Shown: positions 9,001-18,782, counted from the stretch's first letter. The stretch is DNA of 64,000 bases from Aurantimonas sp. Leaf443 (GCF_001425575.1 NZ_LMRD01000006.1:711630-775629); one strand, 5' to 3'. The notes: generated by a model from the letters alone, not told the origin. Numbers and translations are program-made.

Positions 9001-9453
9001 ATGCGCAAAGCCGCAGCGTTCCTCGCCCTCATCGCGTGCGCCGGCGCCGGCTACCTCGCCTTCGCCGCCGACCGTCTGGGCACCGCGACCCTGGTCACGG
9101 CGACCGGCGAACATCCGATCGCCGTGGAGATCGCCGACACGCCGAAATCCCGCGAGATCGGCCTGATGAATCGCGACGCGATGCCGGACGGTCAGGGCAT
9201 GCTCTTCGATTTCGAGGAGACACGCGTCGTGACGATGTGGATGAAGAACACGCTGATCCCGCTCGACATGCTCTTCATCGACGAGACCGGCACCGTGACG
9301 CGCGTCGCCGCCAATGCCAAGCCGCTGTCGCTGGAGCTGATCCCGTCGGGGCCGCCCGTGCGCTACGTGCTGGAACTCAACGGCGGGGCGGCGGCGCGCT
9401 ACGGCGCCAAGGCCGGAGACCGGCTTCGCCACGAGATCATTTCCGCGCCCTGA
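9001..9453 (+). CDS. DUF192 family exported protein
   Basis: The 150-residue product starts with a signal peptide or membrane anchor (hydrophobic about 4-22, AFAAD after it). It then contains the DUF192 core, with the family pattern IADTPKSREIGLMNRD, GMLFDFEETRVVTMWMKNT and PLDMLFID. DUF192 proteins are small beta-rich periplasmic proteins whose biochemical role is not established. It lies 106 bp after the cold-shock gene on the same strand and probably shares its transcript. The ATG is immediately preceded by pyrimidine-rich sequence, without a strong Shine-Dalgarno. Confidence 0.9.
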   Translation: MRKAAAFLALIACAGAGYLAFAADRLGTATLVTATGEHPIAVEIADTPKSREIGLMNRDAMPDGQGMLFDFEETRVVTMWMKNTLIPLDMLFIDETGTVTRVAANAKPLSLELIPSGPPVRYVLELNGGAAARYGAKAGDRLRHEIISAP

Positions 9454-9544
9454 CGCTGTCCGCCGGGACTGTCGCCCGACCCTCTTCCGGCCGCGGGACC
9501 GCGGCTTGGGCAAGGGACTCGGAAGAAGGCGGCTATGGCGGAAA

Positions 9545-9904
9545 TCAGTCCTCCGCCAGCGCTTTCAGGACGCCGATGGCCCGCCGGCGCATGTCGGTGT
9601 CGCGGATCATGCCGAAGATCTGGGCCGCGCGCATCACCTCCTCGTCGAGGAGGATCGTGTCGCCGACATCGTCCGTGTCCTTCAGACCCTCGAAGAAATA
9701 GCCGACGTCGACGCTGAGGACGGTCGCGAACTGCCATAGGCGGCTGGCGCTCATGCGGTTCCAGCCGCGTTCGTATTTCTGCACCTGCTGGTAGGTGATA
9801 GGGTCCGCCAGCCGCTGGCCGAGTTCGGCGAGCGACAAGCCCCTGATGGTCCGGGCCTGCCGGAGGCGACGACCGGCATGGGTATCGATTTCGTTCTGCG
9901 ACAT
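9545..9904 (-). CDS. XRE-family helix-turn-helix regulator
   Basis: A 119-residue DNA-binding regulator. A Cro/C1-type HTH covers about residues 10-65 (RRLRQARTIRGLSLAELGQR, then ITYQQVQKYERGWNRM with the recognition helix). A helical tail follows that may dimerise. The same short architecture is common in Hyphomicrobiales (SinR-like or PraR-like regulators). The frame extends upstream to 9976, but ATG 9904 (MSQNE) starts at the homology. Only 17 bp separate its start from the LysR gene start on the other strand, so the two promoters must overlap each other's coding region. Confidence 0.88.
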   Translation of the reverse strand: MSQNEIDTHAGRRLRQARTIRGLSLAELGQRLADPITYQQVQKYERGWNRMSASRLWQFATVLSVDVGYFFEGLKDTDDVGDTILLDEEVMRAAQIFGMIRDTDMRRRAIGVLKALAED

Positions 9905-9921
9905 GGGATCCAGAGAGAGCC

Positions 9922-10965
9922 TTGACCGAGAGTCTCGACGACGACGACAGACGGCCGTTCGAGCCGATCCAAACACCCTTCAACAGGCGACTTTTAGATA
10001 ATCAGTTCCTGTTGAGCGGTCAATTTTGGGGCGAGCTGCGGATTTTCCTGGCCGTCGCGAAGGCGAAATCCTTCAACCGCGCCGGCGAGCTGCTCGGCAT
10101 GAGCCAGCCGACCGTCAGCCGGTCCGTCAAGCGCCTCCAGGACATGATGGGCACACAACTCCTGGTCTCGTCGACCACGGGCATCAAGCTGACGGAGAGG
10201 GGCGAGGATCTGGCCCAGGCTTTGTCCGGGCTCGACCGGCGCCTGTTCGATCTGTCGAACGACATGAAATCGGACCTTCGCAAGACCGAAGGCACGGTGC
10301 GCGTCTCCGTCACGGACGGGTTGGCGACGTTCTTCGTCGTGCCCGCGCTTCGCGAATTCGCGGAAATGTTCCCGCGCATCCTCGTGGCGCTGCAGAACCC
10401 GATCAATCTCGTGGACTATCGCGAGAACCCGACCGACATCGCCATCGGCTTCATGCCTGCCGGCCACCAGGAGATCGTCACCCAGCCGCTGGGGCAACTG
10501 CATTTCGTGCCGATCTGCTCGCGCGCCTATATCGAGCGCAAGGGCCTGCCCACACGCTCGACGCTGGCCCGCCACGACTTCGTGCAGACGCCCTATTACG
10601 AGGCGCGCACGGGGATCTGGGATCCCTGGCAATCCGCGAGCCGGCAGGGACGGGTGTCGGCGACGAGCGAGAACTCGATCACCTACGGTCTGATGGTGAA
10701 GGCCGGGCTCGGCATCGGCCTTCTCGGCAATTACACGGCCGTCGAGCCGTCCCTCGTGGCGCTGGACCTCGATTGCCACATCAAGGTGCGCATCTTCATC
10801 GCGGCCTCGCGGGAAAGGCTCCATTCCAAGCCGGTGAAGATCGTCTTCGACATGCTGAGCGAGGTCTTCTCGGCCCAGTCGAACTGGTTCGGCGATCGGC
10901 TGAACCTCACGGCGACCGACAGCTACAGCGATTCCGCGATGCGCCTGATGTTCAACCTGGAGTGA
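9922..10965 (+). CDS. LysR-family transcriptional regulator
   Basis: A 347-residue LysR-type regulator. A winged HTH lies at about residues 38-97 (GELRIFLAVAKAKSFNRAGE, GMSQPTVSRSVKRLQ), then a periplasmic-binding-protein-like effector domain to the end. The only start with a good ribosome site is TTG 9922, with AGAGAG about six bases upstream. It gives a 30-residue acidic leader before the usual LysR N-terminus; a TTG at 10012 would give a conventional N-terminus but has poor Shine-Dalgarno sequence. Effector and targets are unknown. Its last 43 bp overlap the convergent small gene at 10923. Confidence 0.88.
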   Translation: MTESLDDDDRRPFEPIQTPFNRRLLDNQFLLSGQFWGELRIFLAVAKAKSFNRAGELLGMSQPTVSRSVKRLQDMMGTQLLVSSTTGIKLTERGEDLAQALSGLDRRLFDLSNDMKSDLRKTEGTVRVSVTDGLATFFVVPALREFAEMFPRILVALQNPINLVDYRENPTDIAIGFMPAGHQEIVTQPLGQLHFVPICSRAYIERKGLPTRSTLARHDFVQTPYYEARTGIWDPWQSASRQGRVSATSENSITYGLMVKAGLGIGLLGNYTAVEPSLVALDLDCHIKVRIFIAASRERLHSKPVKIVFDMLSEVFSAQSNWFGDRLNLTATDSYSDSAMRLMFNLE

Positions 10966-11186
10966 TGGGCGCTGATCTGCTCGGAGAAGTCGAGATAGCG
11001 GTTGCCGACATCGTCGAGGAACTCGGCGAGCGCCATCAGGTCGGTCTCGTCGTTGAGGAGGCGCTGGATCATCTGGTTGTGGATCTCCACGACATCCATG
11101 ACGGAAGTGCGCAGATCGTCGAGGCTGGGATCGCGACCGGGCGATGCGTTGCCGGTCGTCTCGTGAGGGGCGAGGGACTTGTTCAT
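10923..11186 (-). CDS. small conserved-looking helical protein, partner of the GNAT gene
   Basis: An 87-residue protein not recognised as a named family. After a polar N-terminus (about 20 residues) it reads as amphipathic helix (LRTSVMDVVEIHNQMIQRLL, then DLMALAEFLDDVGNRYLDF) with no signal or membrane segment. ATG 11186 lies four bases after the GNAT stop, which suggests translational coupling and a joint function. The 3' end runs antisense into the LysR gene for 43 bp. It is a smaller piece of a longer open frame, and the start is chosen from the operon spacing. Confidence 0.72.
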   Translation of the reverse strand: MNKSLAPHETTGNASPGRDPSLDDLRTSVMDVVEIHNQMIQRLLNDETDLMALAEFLDDVGNRYLDFSEQISAHHSRLNIRRIAESL

Positions 11187-11190
11187 CGAC

Positions 11191-11772
11191 CTAGACCCGC
11201 GCCCGCGTCTCGAATTCCGACGGCTGGTCCCACTGGCCTTCGATGCGGAAGAGAACGGCCGAGGACGTGTCGGCGTCGATCGCGTCGACGGCCGGGACGA
11301 TGGTCTTGACCAGTTCCAGATAGGGCTCGTCATGGCCCTCGAAGAGCACGGGTTCCTTGCCCTGCGCCGGCTTGAAGCCGAGCAGGATCCGCCAGAGCCG
11401 CGCATAGGCTGGCTTGGCATGGGTAATGACCTTGTCGTAGCCCTTGCGGGCCGCATGGTCGAAGATGAACTGCGCCGTGGCCTTGATGATCTCGGGCCGG
11501 CGGTGCTCCTTGCGGAAGCAGGTGCGCTCGATCTTGGCGAAATCGCGGAACCAGCGCACGCGCGCGGTGCCGACCGGCTCGTCGTCCTCGTAGACGATGA
11601 TATGCGTCGACTGGTAGTCGTTGCCGTCGTAGTTCTGCCGCGCGCGGACCGAGTGCTCCTCCATGAAGCAGATGCTCCGCACGGCATAGGCGTGAAGGAG
11701 CTGCTCGTAGGTCGTCACGAGTTCGATCCGTACGGAATTGGTGCGTTTCGCCCGCTCGCTCGTCATGTCCAT
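11191..11772 (-). CDS. GNAT / LuxI-like acyltransferase
   Basis: A 193-residue protein of the GNAT superfamily whose layout resembles autoinducer-synthase and N-acyl-amino-acid synthase folds. It has RSICFMEEHSVRARQNYDGN, then VYEDDEPVGTARVRWF (beta strand and the G-x-x-R turn) and KIERTCFRKEHR with the acyl-donor-binding helix after it. LuxI proteins share the pattern of an aromatic/Asp motif followed by a G-x-R-L-like strand, but the catalytic residues of true LuxI are not all obvious here. The product is therefore unknown and a plain N-acetyltransferase is possible. It forms a two-gene unit with the 87-residue protein. Confidence 0.8.
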   Translation of the reverse strand: MDMTSERAKRTNSVRIELVTTYEQLLHAYAVRSICFMEEHSVRARQNYDGNDYQSTHIIVYEDDEPVGTARVRWFRDFAKIERTCFRKEHRRPEIIKATAQFIFDHAARKGYDKVITHAKPAYARLWRILLGFKPAQGKEPVLFEGHDEPYLELVKTIVPAVDAIDADTSSAVLFRIEGQWDQPSEFETRARV

Positions 11773-11985
11773 CCGGTCCGCCTCCGCCGCTGCGTCTGTG
11801 GAGAGACAGTGCGGGAGTCCGTCGCGCCGCGGTATCCGCCGAGACTTTCAACCGTTCTTCATTTTTGTAGAAGCGGCGGCGGGCGCGTCTTCATCGAGCG
11901 GCGGCGATGGCGCGGCGCTCGAGCCGGTCTGGCGAGCACGGACCTGCAGCGCAAACGCGCGCTGCTCGCTTTAGGGTGAGGAAAA

Positions 11986-12061
11986 TGGCGACCCCGGCAG
12001 GATTCGAACCTGCGACCATCGGCTTAGAAGGCCGGTGCTCTATCCTCTGAGCTACGGGGCC
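11986..12061 (-). tRNA. tRNA-Arg(TCT)
   Basis: The reverse complement has acceptor GGCCCCG pairing with CGGGGTC, a D-arm, anticodon loop centred on TCT (context CCTTCTAAG), a GGTTCGAATCC T-arm and an encoded CCA. It is 76 nt long and lies just downstream of the NDUFS4-like gene on the same strand. Confidence 0.97.
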
Positions 12062-12103
12062 GTGCAGCGTCCGCAGAGCGGACGGCGGGCGAGTGGGACG
12101 GCG

Positions 12104-12409
12104 CTAGTGCGTCCAGGGCTGACGGCGGTCGTAGCGGAAATTGTCGGAATAGGCGACCTTCACGCGGCGGGGCTCGCTCGGTTCCTCGACGCGGTATTCG
12201 ATGCCGTGGCGCTCGGCATAGGCGACGGCTTCCTCGCGGCTGTCGAAGCTCAGGCGGACCTGGGCCAGCATGTCGGAGGAGGACGTGTAGCCCATCAGCG
12301 GCTCGACGCGCTTCTTCTCGGCCGGCTCGTAGTCGAGCAGCCACTGCTTGGTCTTGGCTTTGCCCGACTGCATGGCGGTGCGGGCAGGGCGGTAGATCCG
12401 GGCAACCAT
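12104..12409 (-). CDS. NDUFS4-like complex I accessory subunit
   Basis: A 101-residue homologue of the NDUFS4 (18-kDa) accessory subunit of NADH:ubiquinone oxidoreductase, found in alphaproteobacteria and mitochondria. The family core is visible: MVARIYRPARTAMQSGKAKT, then WLLDYEPAEKKRVEPLMGYT, VRLSFDSREEAVAYAERHGI and the basic end DNFRYDRRQPWTH. It should bind the complex I arm on the cytoplasmic side and aid stability. It lies between tRNA-Pro and tRNA-Arg on the same strand, and processing of a joint transcript is possible. Confidence 0.93.
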   Translation of the reverse strand: MVARIYRPARTAMQSGKAKTKQWLLDYEPAEKKRVEPLMGYTSSSDMLAQVRLSFDSREEAVAYAERHGIEYRVEEPSEPRRVKVAYSDNFRYDRRQPWTH

Positions 12410-12468
12410 CGTCTGTCTCGTGGCAGGATGCTGAAGGCCGATGCGGCAGGCGCGCCCGCATTCGAAAA

Positions 12469-12545
<77 letters not shown>

Positions 12546-12748
12546 AACGGTCTTCGTCCGCGGACAGAAGGCATGTGACCGCCTGCCGGGTCGAAGTCAA
12601 GGCAATCCCCGTTCGGACCGCGCCCGCCCGCGGAACGGAAAGGTCGGCGCGGGGCGGAGTCTGCGGCTCTTCGGCGCGATCCTCCGGGCCATCCGTCGCT
12701 CTCGGGCGGCGACGACGCTCGGCCCCCGCGGCGACAGGATCGGATGTC

Positions 12749-13933
12749 TCAGCCGCCGTGATAGGCGGCGAAGCCCCGCTCGAGATCGGCGACGAGATCG
12801 GGCACGTCCTCGAGGCCGATCTGCAGGCGGATGACGGCGCCGCCGGACGGCGCCTTGGCGACGACGCGGTCGGAGAGATCGACGGGGACGGCGAGGCTCT
12901 CGTGCCCGCCCCAGGAGAAGCCGAGCCCGAACAGTCGCAGGGCGTCCAGGAACCGCGCGGCGCCCGCCGCGTCGCCATCGCGCAGCACGAATGAGAAGAG
13001 GCCGCTCGCGCCGGAGAACTGCCGCTTCCAGAGCTCGTGGCCCTCGAAGGAGGGCAAAGCGGGGTGCAGCACGTGCAGGACGTCCTCGCGCGATTCCAGC
13101 CAGTTCGCGACCTCGAGCGCCGAGGCTTCATGGCGCGCGAGCCGCACGCCCATCGTCTTCAGGCCGCGCAGGCAGAGATAGGTGTCGTCGGGGGCGGCGT
13201 TCACGCCGATCATCATCTGCGTCTCGCGCAGCCGCCCATAGGTCTCGGCCGTCGCCGACACGGAGCCGAGCATCATGTCCGAATGCCCGCCCGGATATTT
13301 CGTCAGCGCATGGATCGAGAGATCGACGCCATGGTCGAGCGGCCGGAAGAAGAGCGGCGTCGCCCAGGTATTGTCCATCATGGTGACGACGCCGGCCGCC
13401 CGCGCGACGGTTGTCAGCGCCGCGACGTCGATCATCTCGAACGTGTTGGAGCCCGGCGCTTCCAGGAGGATCGCGCGGCTGTTGGGCTTGAGGATGCCTG
13501 CGATCGCGCCGGCTTCGGCGGGATCGAAATAGGTGACCTCGACGCCCATCCGCTTCAGAACCGTGTCGCAGAAGCGGCGTGTCGGCGGGTAGACGCTGTC
13601 CACGACGAGACAGTGATCGCCGCTGCCGAGGAAGGCCAGGAGCGGAAAGGTCACGGCCGCAAGGCCGGACGGGAGCAGGATCGTGCCCGCCGAACCTTCC
13701 AGCTCGTTCAGCGCGTCCTCGAGCGCGCGCGTCGTGGGCGTGCCCGACAGACCGTAGGAATACGGTGCCCGGCTGCGGCTCTTGAGCGTCGCGGTGTCGG
13801 CGAAGAGGACCGTCGAGGCGTGGAAGACGGGCGGATTGACGAATCCGAACTGCCCGGCTGGGTCGTAGGGCCCATGGGCGAGACGGGTATTGATGCCTGT
13901 CGACTGACCATTCTTCGGCGATTTCCTGTCCAC
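12749..13933 (-). CDS. metC: cystathionine beta-lyase
   Basis: PLP enzyme of the Cys/Met-metabolism family that cleaves cystathionine to homocysteine, pyruvate and ammonia. The 394-residue protein has the family start INTRLAHGPYDPAG, the YSYGLSGTPTTRALE tyrosine/phosphate region, MMDNTWATPLFF with the aspartate for the PLP nitrogen, and HALTKYPGGHSD with the Schiff-base lysine. The GxNTFE substrate region and length fit MetC rather than sulfhydrylases. It is divergent from aapJ with a 219-bp shared upstream region, the arrangement classically seen in Rhizobium. Confidence 0.93.
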   Translation of the reverse strand: MDRKSPKNGQSTGINTRLAHGPYDPAGQFGFVNPPVFHASTVLFADTATLKSRSRAPYSYGLSGTPTTRALEDALNELEGSAGTILLPSGLAAVTFPLLAFLGSGDHCLVVDSVYPPTRRFCDTVLKRMGVEVTYFDPAEAGAIAGILKPNSRAILLEAPGSNTFEMIDVAALTTVARAAGVVTMMDNTWATPLFFRPLDHGVDLSIHALTKYPGGHSDMMLGSVSATAETYGRLRETQMMIGVNAAPDDTYLCLRGLKTMGVRLARHEASALEVANWLESREDVLHVLHPALPSFEGHELWKRQFSGASGLFSFVLRDGDAAGAARFLDALRLFGLGFSWGGHESLAVPVDLSDRVVAKAPSGGAVIRLQIGLEDVPDLVADLERGFAAYHGG

Positions 13934-14152
13934 GCTGCAATCCTTTTAGTCAAATGGCATCGGCTGCGAGAGGCTGCCGGCGATCGCTGCCCAAATTCGG
14001 GGGGCTCGGCTTGACCTGCCCATTTTTATGTCATGAGAATGGCCGGCAGAGATCGAGCAGGGACGGATCGAGGGCGCCTATCCTGTCTTCGTCGACTTTC
14101 GCCGATCCAACAAGAAAAAGCCAAAATCAATTCCTGACGGGAAGGTAACCTT

Positions 14153-15175
14153 ATGAACTTGAAGCTTCTGACCGCCGCCCTTGGGCTGTCGATCGCGGCC
14201 GGCGCCGTATCCACGGCCTCGGCGCAATCGACGCTCGACACGGTCAAGCAGCGCGGCACGCTGCGCTGCGGCGTCAACACGGGTCTACCGGGCTTTGCCT
14301 CGCAGAACGACCAGGGTGCCTGGCAGGGCCTCGACGTCGACTACTGCAAGGCCGTCGCGGCCGCCGTGTTCGGCGACGGGACCAAGGTTCAGTACGTGCC
14401 GCTCTCGGCCGTGCAGCGCTTCCCGGCCCTGCAGAACAACGAGATCGACCTCCTGGCCCGCAACACGACCTGGACGATGGACCGCGACACCACGCTCGGC
14501 CTCGATTTCAGCGTCGTGAACTACTACGACGGCCAGGGCTTCATGGTGAAGAAGGAGCTCAACGTGAACTCCGCCATGCAGCTGTCCGGCGCGACCGTCT
14601 GCGTGCAGAGCGGCACCACGACGGAGCTGAATCTGGCGGACTTCTTCCGGTCGAACAACCTGGAATACAACCCGGTCGTCATCGAATCGCAGTCGGACGT
14701 CAACACGGCCTATGACAGCGGCCGCTGCGACGTGCTGACCACCGACGCCTCGGGCCTCGCCGCCTCGCGCCTCGAGATGGGCCAGGCCGACGATCACGTG
14801 ATCCTGCCCGAGATCATCTCCAAGGAGCCGCTCGGACCGGCCGTGCGCCAGGGCGATTCCGGCTGGGCCGACGTCGTGAAATGGACCCACTACCTCCTCC
14901 TCAACGCCGAGGAGGCCGGCATCACCCAGGCCAATGTCGAGGAGATGACCAAGTCCGAGAATCCGGACATCCGCCGCATGCTCGGCCAGGACGGCAAGTT
15001 CGGCGCCTCGCTCGGCCTGCCCGACACCTGGGCCGTGAACGTGATCAAGGCCGTCGGCAATTACGGCGAGATCTACGACCGCAATGTCGGTCCCTCGACC
15101 CCGCTCGCGCTGGCGCGCGGCCAGAACGCGCTGTGGACCAAGGGCGGCCTGCAGTACGGCATGCCCATCCGCTAA
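14153..15175 (+). CDS. aapJ: general L-amino-acid ABC transporter, periplasmic binding protein
   Basis: A 340-residue solute-binding protein of the AapJ/BztA type, which delivers a broad range of L-amino acids to the AapQM permease. A Sec signal peptide is clear (residues 1-24, cut after ASA). The mature part starts at QSTLDTVKQRGTLRCGVNTG, the classical family-3 amino-acid-binding signature, with further typical parts LDVDYCKAVAAAVFGD and LARNTTWTMDRD. The ribosome site is a GGGAAGG a few bases before ATG 14153. It is first in aapJQMP and divergent from metC; a TTGACC at 14011-14016 may be part of its promoter. Confidence 0.95.
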   Translation: MNLKLLTAALGLSIAAGAVSTASAQSTLDTVKQRGTLRCGVNTGLPGFASQNDQGAWQGLDVDYCKAVAAAVFGDGTKVQYVPLSAVQRFPALQNNEIDLLARNTTWTMDRDTTLGLDFSVVNYYDGQGFMVKKELNVNSAMQLSGATVCVQSGTTTELNLADFFRSNNLEYNPVVIESQSDVNTAYDSGRCDVLTTDASGLAASRLEMGQADDHVILPEIISKEPLGPAVRQGDSGWADVVKWTHYLLLNAEEAGITQANVEEMTKSENPDIRRMLGQDGKFGASLGLPDTWAVNVIKAVGNYGEIYDRNVGPSTPLALARGQNALWTKGGLQYGMPIR

Positions 15176-15277
15176 GCCGGCTCTTCGCGGCGCCATCCGG
15201 GAGGAGGCGCCGCGATCGCTTCGATCACGGCCCGTCGCGATCCTGCGGCGGGCCTCTCCGGAGACAGGCCGCAGGAT

Positions 15278-16468
15278 ATGACCGCGCAAACCCAACCGAT
15301 TCCCCGTCCCTCCCGTGCCGGTTCGATGCTGAACGACCCCAAGGTCCGCGGCATCGTCGTGCAGGTCCTCATCGTGGCGCTGCTCGCCGGGTTCACCTGG
15401 TGGATCGTCGGCAACACTGCCCGGAACCTCCAGCAGGCCAATATCGCCTCCGGCTTCGGCTTTCTCGAGTCGCGCTCGGGCTTCGACATCGCCCAGACGG
15501 CGATCCCCTATTCCAGCAACGACACCTATGGGCGCGCGATCCTCGTCGGCATCGTGAACACGCTCATCATCGCCGGCTGCGGCGTGGTCGTGGCGACGAT
15601 CGTCGGTTTCCTCGTCGGCATCGGCCGCCTGTCGCGCAATTTCCTCGTTCGCTCGCTGGCCACGCTCTACGTCGAGACGTTCCGCAACATCCCGCCGCTC
15701 CTGGTCATCCTGTTCTGGTATTTCGGCGTCCTGTCGGTCCTGTCCGGCCCGCGCGGGGTCGAGCCGAACCCGCTCGGCGTCTATCTCACCAATCGCGGCC
15801 TGCAGATCCCCGGCCTGATCTTCGACCCGATCGCCTGGACGACGCTCGCCGCCTTCGCCGTGGGCATCGTGGCGACGCTCGTCGTGGCGCGGCGCAACCG
15901 GGCGAGCCAGCTGAAGACCGGCGAGCGCAAGCCGCTCCTGTGGACGGCGCTCGGCCTTATCCTCGGCCTTCCCATCCTGGTCTTTCTCGTCACCGGAGTG
16001 CCGGCCACGCTGGAGTTTCCGGCGGCGACGCGCTTCAACCTCGTCGGCGGCCTGCAGATCAAGCCCGAATTCCTGGCGCTGCTCCTGGCGCTCGCGGTCT
16101 ATACCGCGGCCTTCATTGCCGAGATCGTGCGCGCCGGCATCCTGTCGGTCTCCAAGGGACAGACCGAGGCGGCGTCCGCCGTCGGCCTCACGCGCAACCA
16201 GACGCTGCGCCTCGTCGTCGTGCCGCAGGCCTTCCGGGTCATCATCCCGCCACTGACGAGCCAGTATCTCAACCTGACCAAGAACTCCTCGCTGGGCCTT
16301 GCCATCGGCTATCCCGACCTCGTCGCCGTCGGCTCGACGGTGCTCAACCAGTCCGGCCAGTCCGTCGAGGTCGTGGCCATCTGGATGATCGTCTATCTCA
16401 CCATCAGTCTCAGCGTCTCCATCCTGATGAACTGGTTCAATTCCAAGATGGCGCTGGTCGAGCGCTGA
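15278..16468 (+). CDS. aapQ: general L-amino-acid ABC transporter, permease AapQ
   Basis: A 396-residue inner-membrane permease of the HisM/GltK family. The N-terminus has a transmembrane helix at about 25-45 and the long periplasmic loop typical of AapQ/BztB. The C-terminal half contains the EAA signature ([20 protein letters not shown], then [20 protein letters not shown]), which contacts the ATPase AapP. It pairs with AapM to form the channel. The gap to aapJ is 102 bp, long enough for partial attenuation of the distal genes, and the gap to aapM is 13 bp. Confidence 0.94.
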   Translation: MTAQTQPIPRPSRAGSMLNDPKVRGIVVQVLIVALLAGFTWWIVGNTARNLQQANIASGFGFLESRSGFDIAQTAIPYSSNDTYGRAILVGIVNTLIIAGCGVVVATIVGFLVGIGRLSRNFLVRSLATLYVETFRNIPPLLVILFWYFGVLSVLSGPRGVEPNPLGVYLTNRGLQIPGLIFDPIAWTTLAAFAVGIVATLVVARRNRASQLKTGERKPLLWTALGLILGLPILVFLVTGVPATLEFPAATRFNLVGGLQIKPEFLALLLALAVYTAAFIAEIVRAGILSVSKGQTEAASAVGLTRNQTLRLVVVPQAFRVIIPPLTSQYLNLTKNSSLGLAIGYPDLVAVGSTVLNQSGQSVEVVAIWMIVYLTISLSVSILMNWFNSKMALVER

Positions 16469-16481
16469 GGGGGACGCCGTC

Positions 16482-17978
16482 ATGGAAGAACAAGTCGCAC
16501 TCTACGTCGCCCGAGACCAGAAGCAGCCGCTGCCGCCGCCGCCCGGGGAGACGGGCCTCGTCGGACGCATGCGCCGCAATCTCTTCGCCACCCCGCTCGA
16601 CACCGTCCTGACCATCGCGCTCGGCGCCGTTCTCGTCTGGGGCATCTGGAACCTCTTCCAGTGGGCGGTCGTCGACGCCGTCTTCGAAGGGTCCGACCGC
16701 ACCGCCTGTCTCGTGGAAGGCGGCGGCCATGGCGGCGCCTGCTGGGCCTTCGTGAAGGCTAAGTTCGGGCAGTTCATCTACGGCATCTATCCGCTGGAGG
16801 AGCGCTGGCGCATCGATCTCGTGTTCCTTCTGCTGGCGGCCCTGGTCATCCCCATCGCCATGCCGACGGTGCCGGGCAAGAAGCTGAACGCCGTGCTTCT
16901 CTTCCTCGTCTTCCCGGTCGTCACGCTCGTCCTGCTCACGGGCGGCGAGTTCTCCGTGACCGGCGGCGAGGTCGCGATCCTGATCGTCTTCGCGGCGGGC
17001 CTCACCGTCAGCCGCGTCGCCTCGCGCCCCGACGTGTCGTCGCGCACGCCGCTTCTGAAGGCCGCCTACGCGCTGATGGCCGTCGCGGTCCTCGCGCTGA
17101 TCTTCTCGGGCATCGTGACCGCGGCCCGCGTCGAGTTCCTCGACGTCCGCTTCACGCCGCTGACGCTTCTCGCCTTCGCCGCCGCGCTTGGCGCGACGGC
17201 GCTGTCCGTCTTCGCCGCCCTCGCGGCACGGTCGGGCGCCAGTGCCGTCCAGCTCCTGTCGCCGATCGTCGGCGCGGTGCTGTTCCTCTTCGTGGTCAGC
17301 CACGATTTCGGCCTCGAGCCGGTGCCGACGAACTTCTGGGGCGGCCTGATGCTGACGCTCGTCGTGGCGCTCACGGGCATCACGGCCTCGCTGCCGCTCG
17401 GGATCCTGCTGGCGCTGGGGCGGCGTTCGGACATGCCGGCGATCAAGCTGCTCTCGGTGATCTTCATCGAGTTCTGGCGCGGCGTGCCGCTCATCACCGT
17501 CCTGTTCATGGCCAATTTCATGCTGCCGCTCTTCGTGCCGGACGGCGTGACCTTCAACCAGCTGCTGCGCGCCCTCGTCGGCGTGGCGCTGTTCTCGGCG
17601 GCCTACATGGCCGAGGTCATCCGCGGCGGCCTGCAGGCCATTCCGAAGGGCCAGTACGAGGGCGCCGACGCGATGGCGCTGACCTACTGGCAGAAGATGC
17701 GGCTCGTGGTTCTGCCGCAGGCGCTCAAGCTCGTCATCCCCGGCATCGTGAACACGTTCATCGGCCTCTTCAAGGATACGAGCCTCGTCTACATCATCGG
17801 TCTCGCCGACCTTCTGGGCACGGTGCGGCGCGGCTTCGCCGACCCGGCCTGGATCACGCCCTCGACGCCGGCGACGGGTCTCGTCTTTGCCGGATTCCTC
17901 TTCTGGCTCTTCTGCTTCTCGATGTCGCGCTACTCCGTCTTCATGGAACGGCGTCTCGACACGGGCCACAAACGCTAA
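16482..17978 (+). CDS. aapM: general L-amino-acid ABC transporter, permease AapM (enlarged)
   Basis: The second permease of the Aap system. The C-terminal part is ordinary: [19 protein letters not shown] and the EAA loop [20 protein letters not shown] with [18 protein letters not shown]. At 498 residues it is about 110 longer than the usual AapM/BztC of roughly 385. The extra length lies in the N-terminal half (about residues 105-280), which reads as five or six additional hydrophobic helices separated by short charged loops. The start ATG 16482 follows a GAGGGGGAC purine stretch. It is translationally close to aapQ and aapP, so the gene is intact rather than fused by error. Confidence 0.92.
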   Translation: MEEQVALYVARDQKQPLPPPPGETGLVGRMRRNLFATPLDTVLTIALGAVLVWGIWNLFQWAVVDAVFEGSDRTACLVEGGGHGGACWAFVKAKFGQFIYGIYPLEERWRIDLVFLLLAALVIPIAMPTVPGKKLNAVLLFLVFPVVTLVLLTGGEFSVTGGEVAILIVFAAGLTVSRVASRPDVSSRTPLLKAAYALMAVAVLALIFSGIVTAARVEFLDVRFTPLTLLAFAAALGATALSVFAALAARSGASAVQLLSPIVGAVLFLFVVSHDFGLEPVPTNFWGGLMLTLVVALTGITASLPLGILLALGRRSDMPAIKLLSVIFIEFWRGVPLITVLFMANFMLPLFVPDGVTFNQLLRALVGVALFSAAYMAEVIRGGLQAIPKGQYEGADAMALTYWQKMRLVVLPQALKLVIPGIVNTFIGLFKDTSLVYIIGLADLLGTVRRGFADPAWITPSTPATGLVFAGFLFWLFCFSMSRYSVFMERRLDTGHKR

Positions 17979-17990
17979 AGGATCGATTCG

Positions 17991-18782
17991 ATGGCTTTCG
18001 AAACCGCCAATCCCTCCGCCGCGCCGGCCCATGCCGCCGTTTCCACCGCGCAGAACGCCGTCGAGCTCATCGGCGTCAACAAATGGTACGGCGAGTTCCA
18101 TGTCCTGCGGGACGTCGACCTCAAGGTCCGCCGCGGCGAGAAGATCGTCATCTGCGGGCCGTCCGGCTCCGGCAAGTCCACGATGATCCGCTGCATCAAC
18201 CGGCTGGAGGAGCACCAGAAGGGCACGATCATCGTCGACGGCATCGAGCTCACCAACGATCTCAAGAAGATCGACGAGGTGCGGCGCGAGGTCGGCATGG
18301 TGTTCCAGCACTTCAACCTCTTCCCGCATCTGACGATCCTGGAGAACTGCACGCTGGCGCCGATCTGGGTGCGCAAGATGCCGAAGAAGCAGGCGGACGA
18401 GCTCGCCATGCATTTCCTCACCCGCGTGCGCATTCCCGATCAGGCGCACAAGTATCCGGGCCAGCTGTCCGGCGGCCAGCAGCAGCGTGTGGCCATCGCC
18501 CGCTCGCTCTGCATGAAACCCAAGATCATGCTCTTCGACGAGCCGACCTCGGCGCTCGACCCGGAAATGGTCAAGGAAGTGCTGGACGTGATGGTGACGC
18601 TCGCCGAGGAGGGGATGACGATGCTCTGCGTCACCCACGAGATGGGCTTCGCGCGCCAGGTCGCCGACCGCGTCATCTTCATGGATGCCGGCCAGATCGT
18701 CGAGCAGAACGAGCCGAACGCCTTCTTCTCGAACCCCCAGCACGAGCGCACCAAGCTCTTCCTGTCGCAGATCCTGCATTGA
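17991..18782 (+). CDS. aapP: general L-amino-acid ABC transporter, ATPase
   Basis: A 263-residue ABC ATPase. Walker [10 protein letters not shown] is at about 56-64, the Q-loop in [12 protein letters not shown], signature [14 protein letters not shown], Walker [13 protein letters not shown] and the H-loop in CVTHEMGF. It energises amino-acid uptake through AapQM. It starts 12 bp after aapM and ends the operon; a strong hairpin terminator follows 45 bp later. Confidence 0.96.
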   Translation: MAFETANPSAAPAHAAVSTAQNAVELIGVNKWYGEFHVLRDVDLKVRRGEKIVICGPSGSGKSTMIRCINRLEEHQKGTIIVDGIELTNDLKKIDEVRREVGMVFQHFNLFPHLTILENCTLAPIWVRKMPKKQADELAMHFLTRVRIPDQAHKYPGQLSGGQQQRVAIARSLCMKPKIMLFDEPTSALDPEMVKEVLDVMVTLAEEGMTMLCVTHEMGFARQVADRVIFMDAGQIVEQNEPNAFFSNPQHERTKLFLSQILH

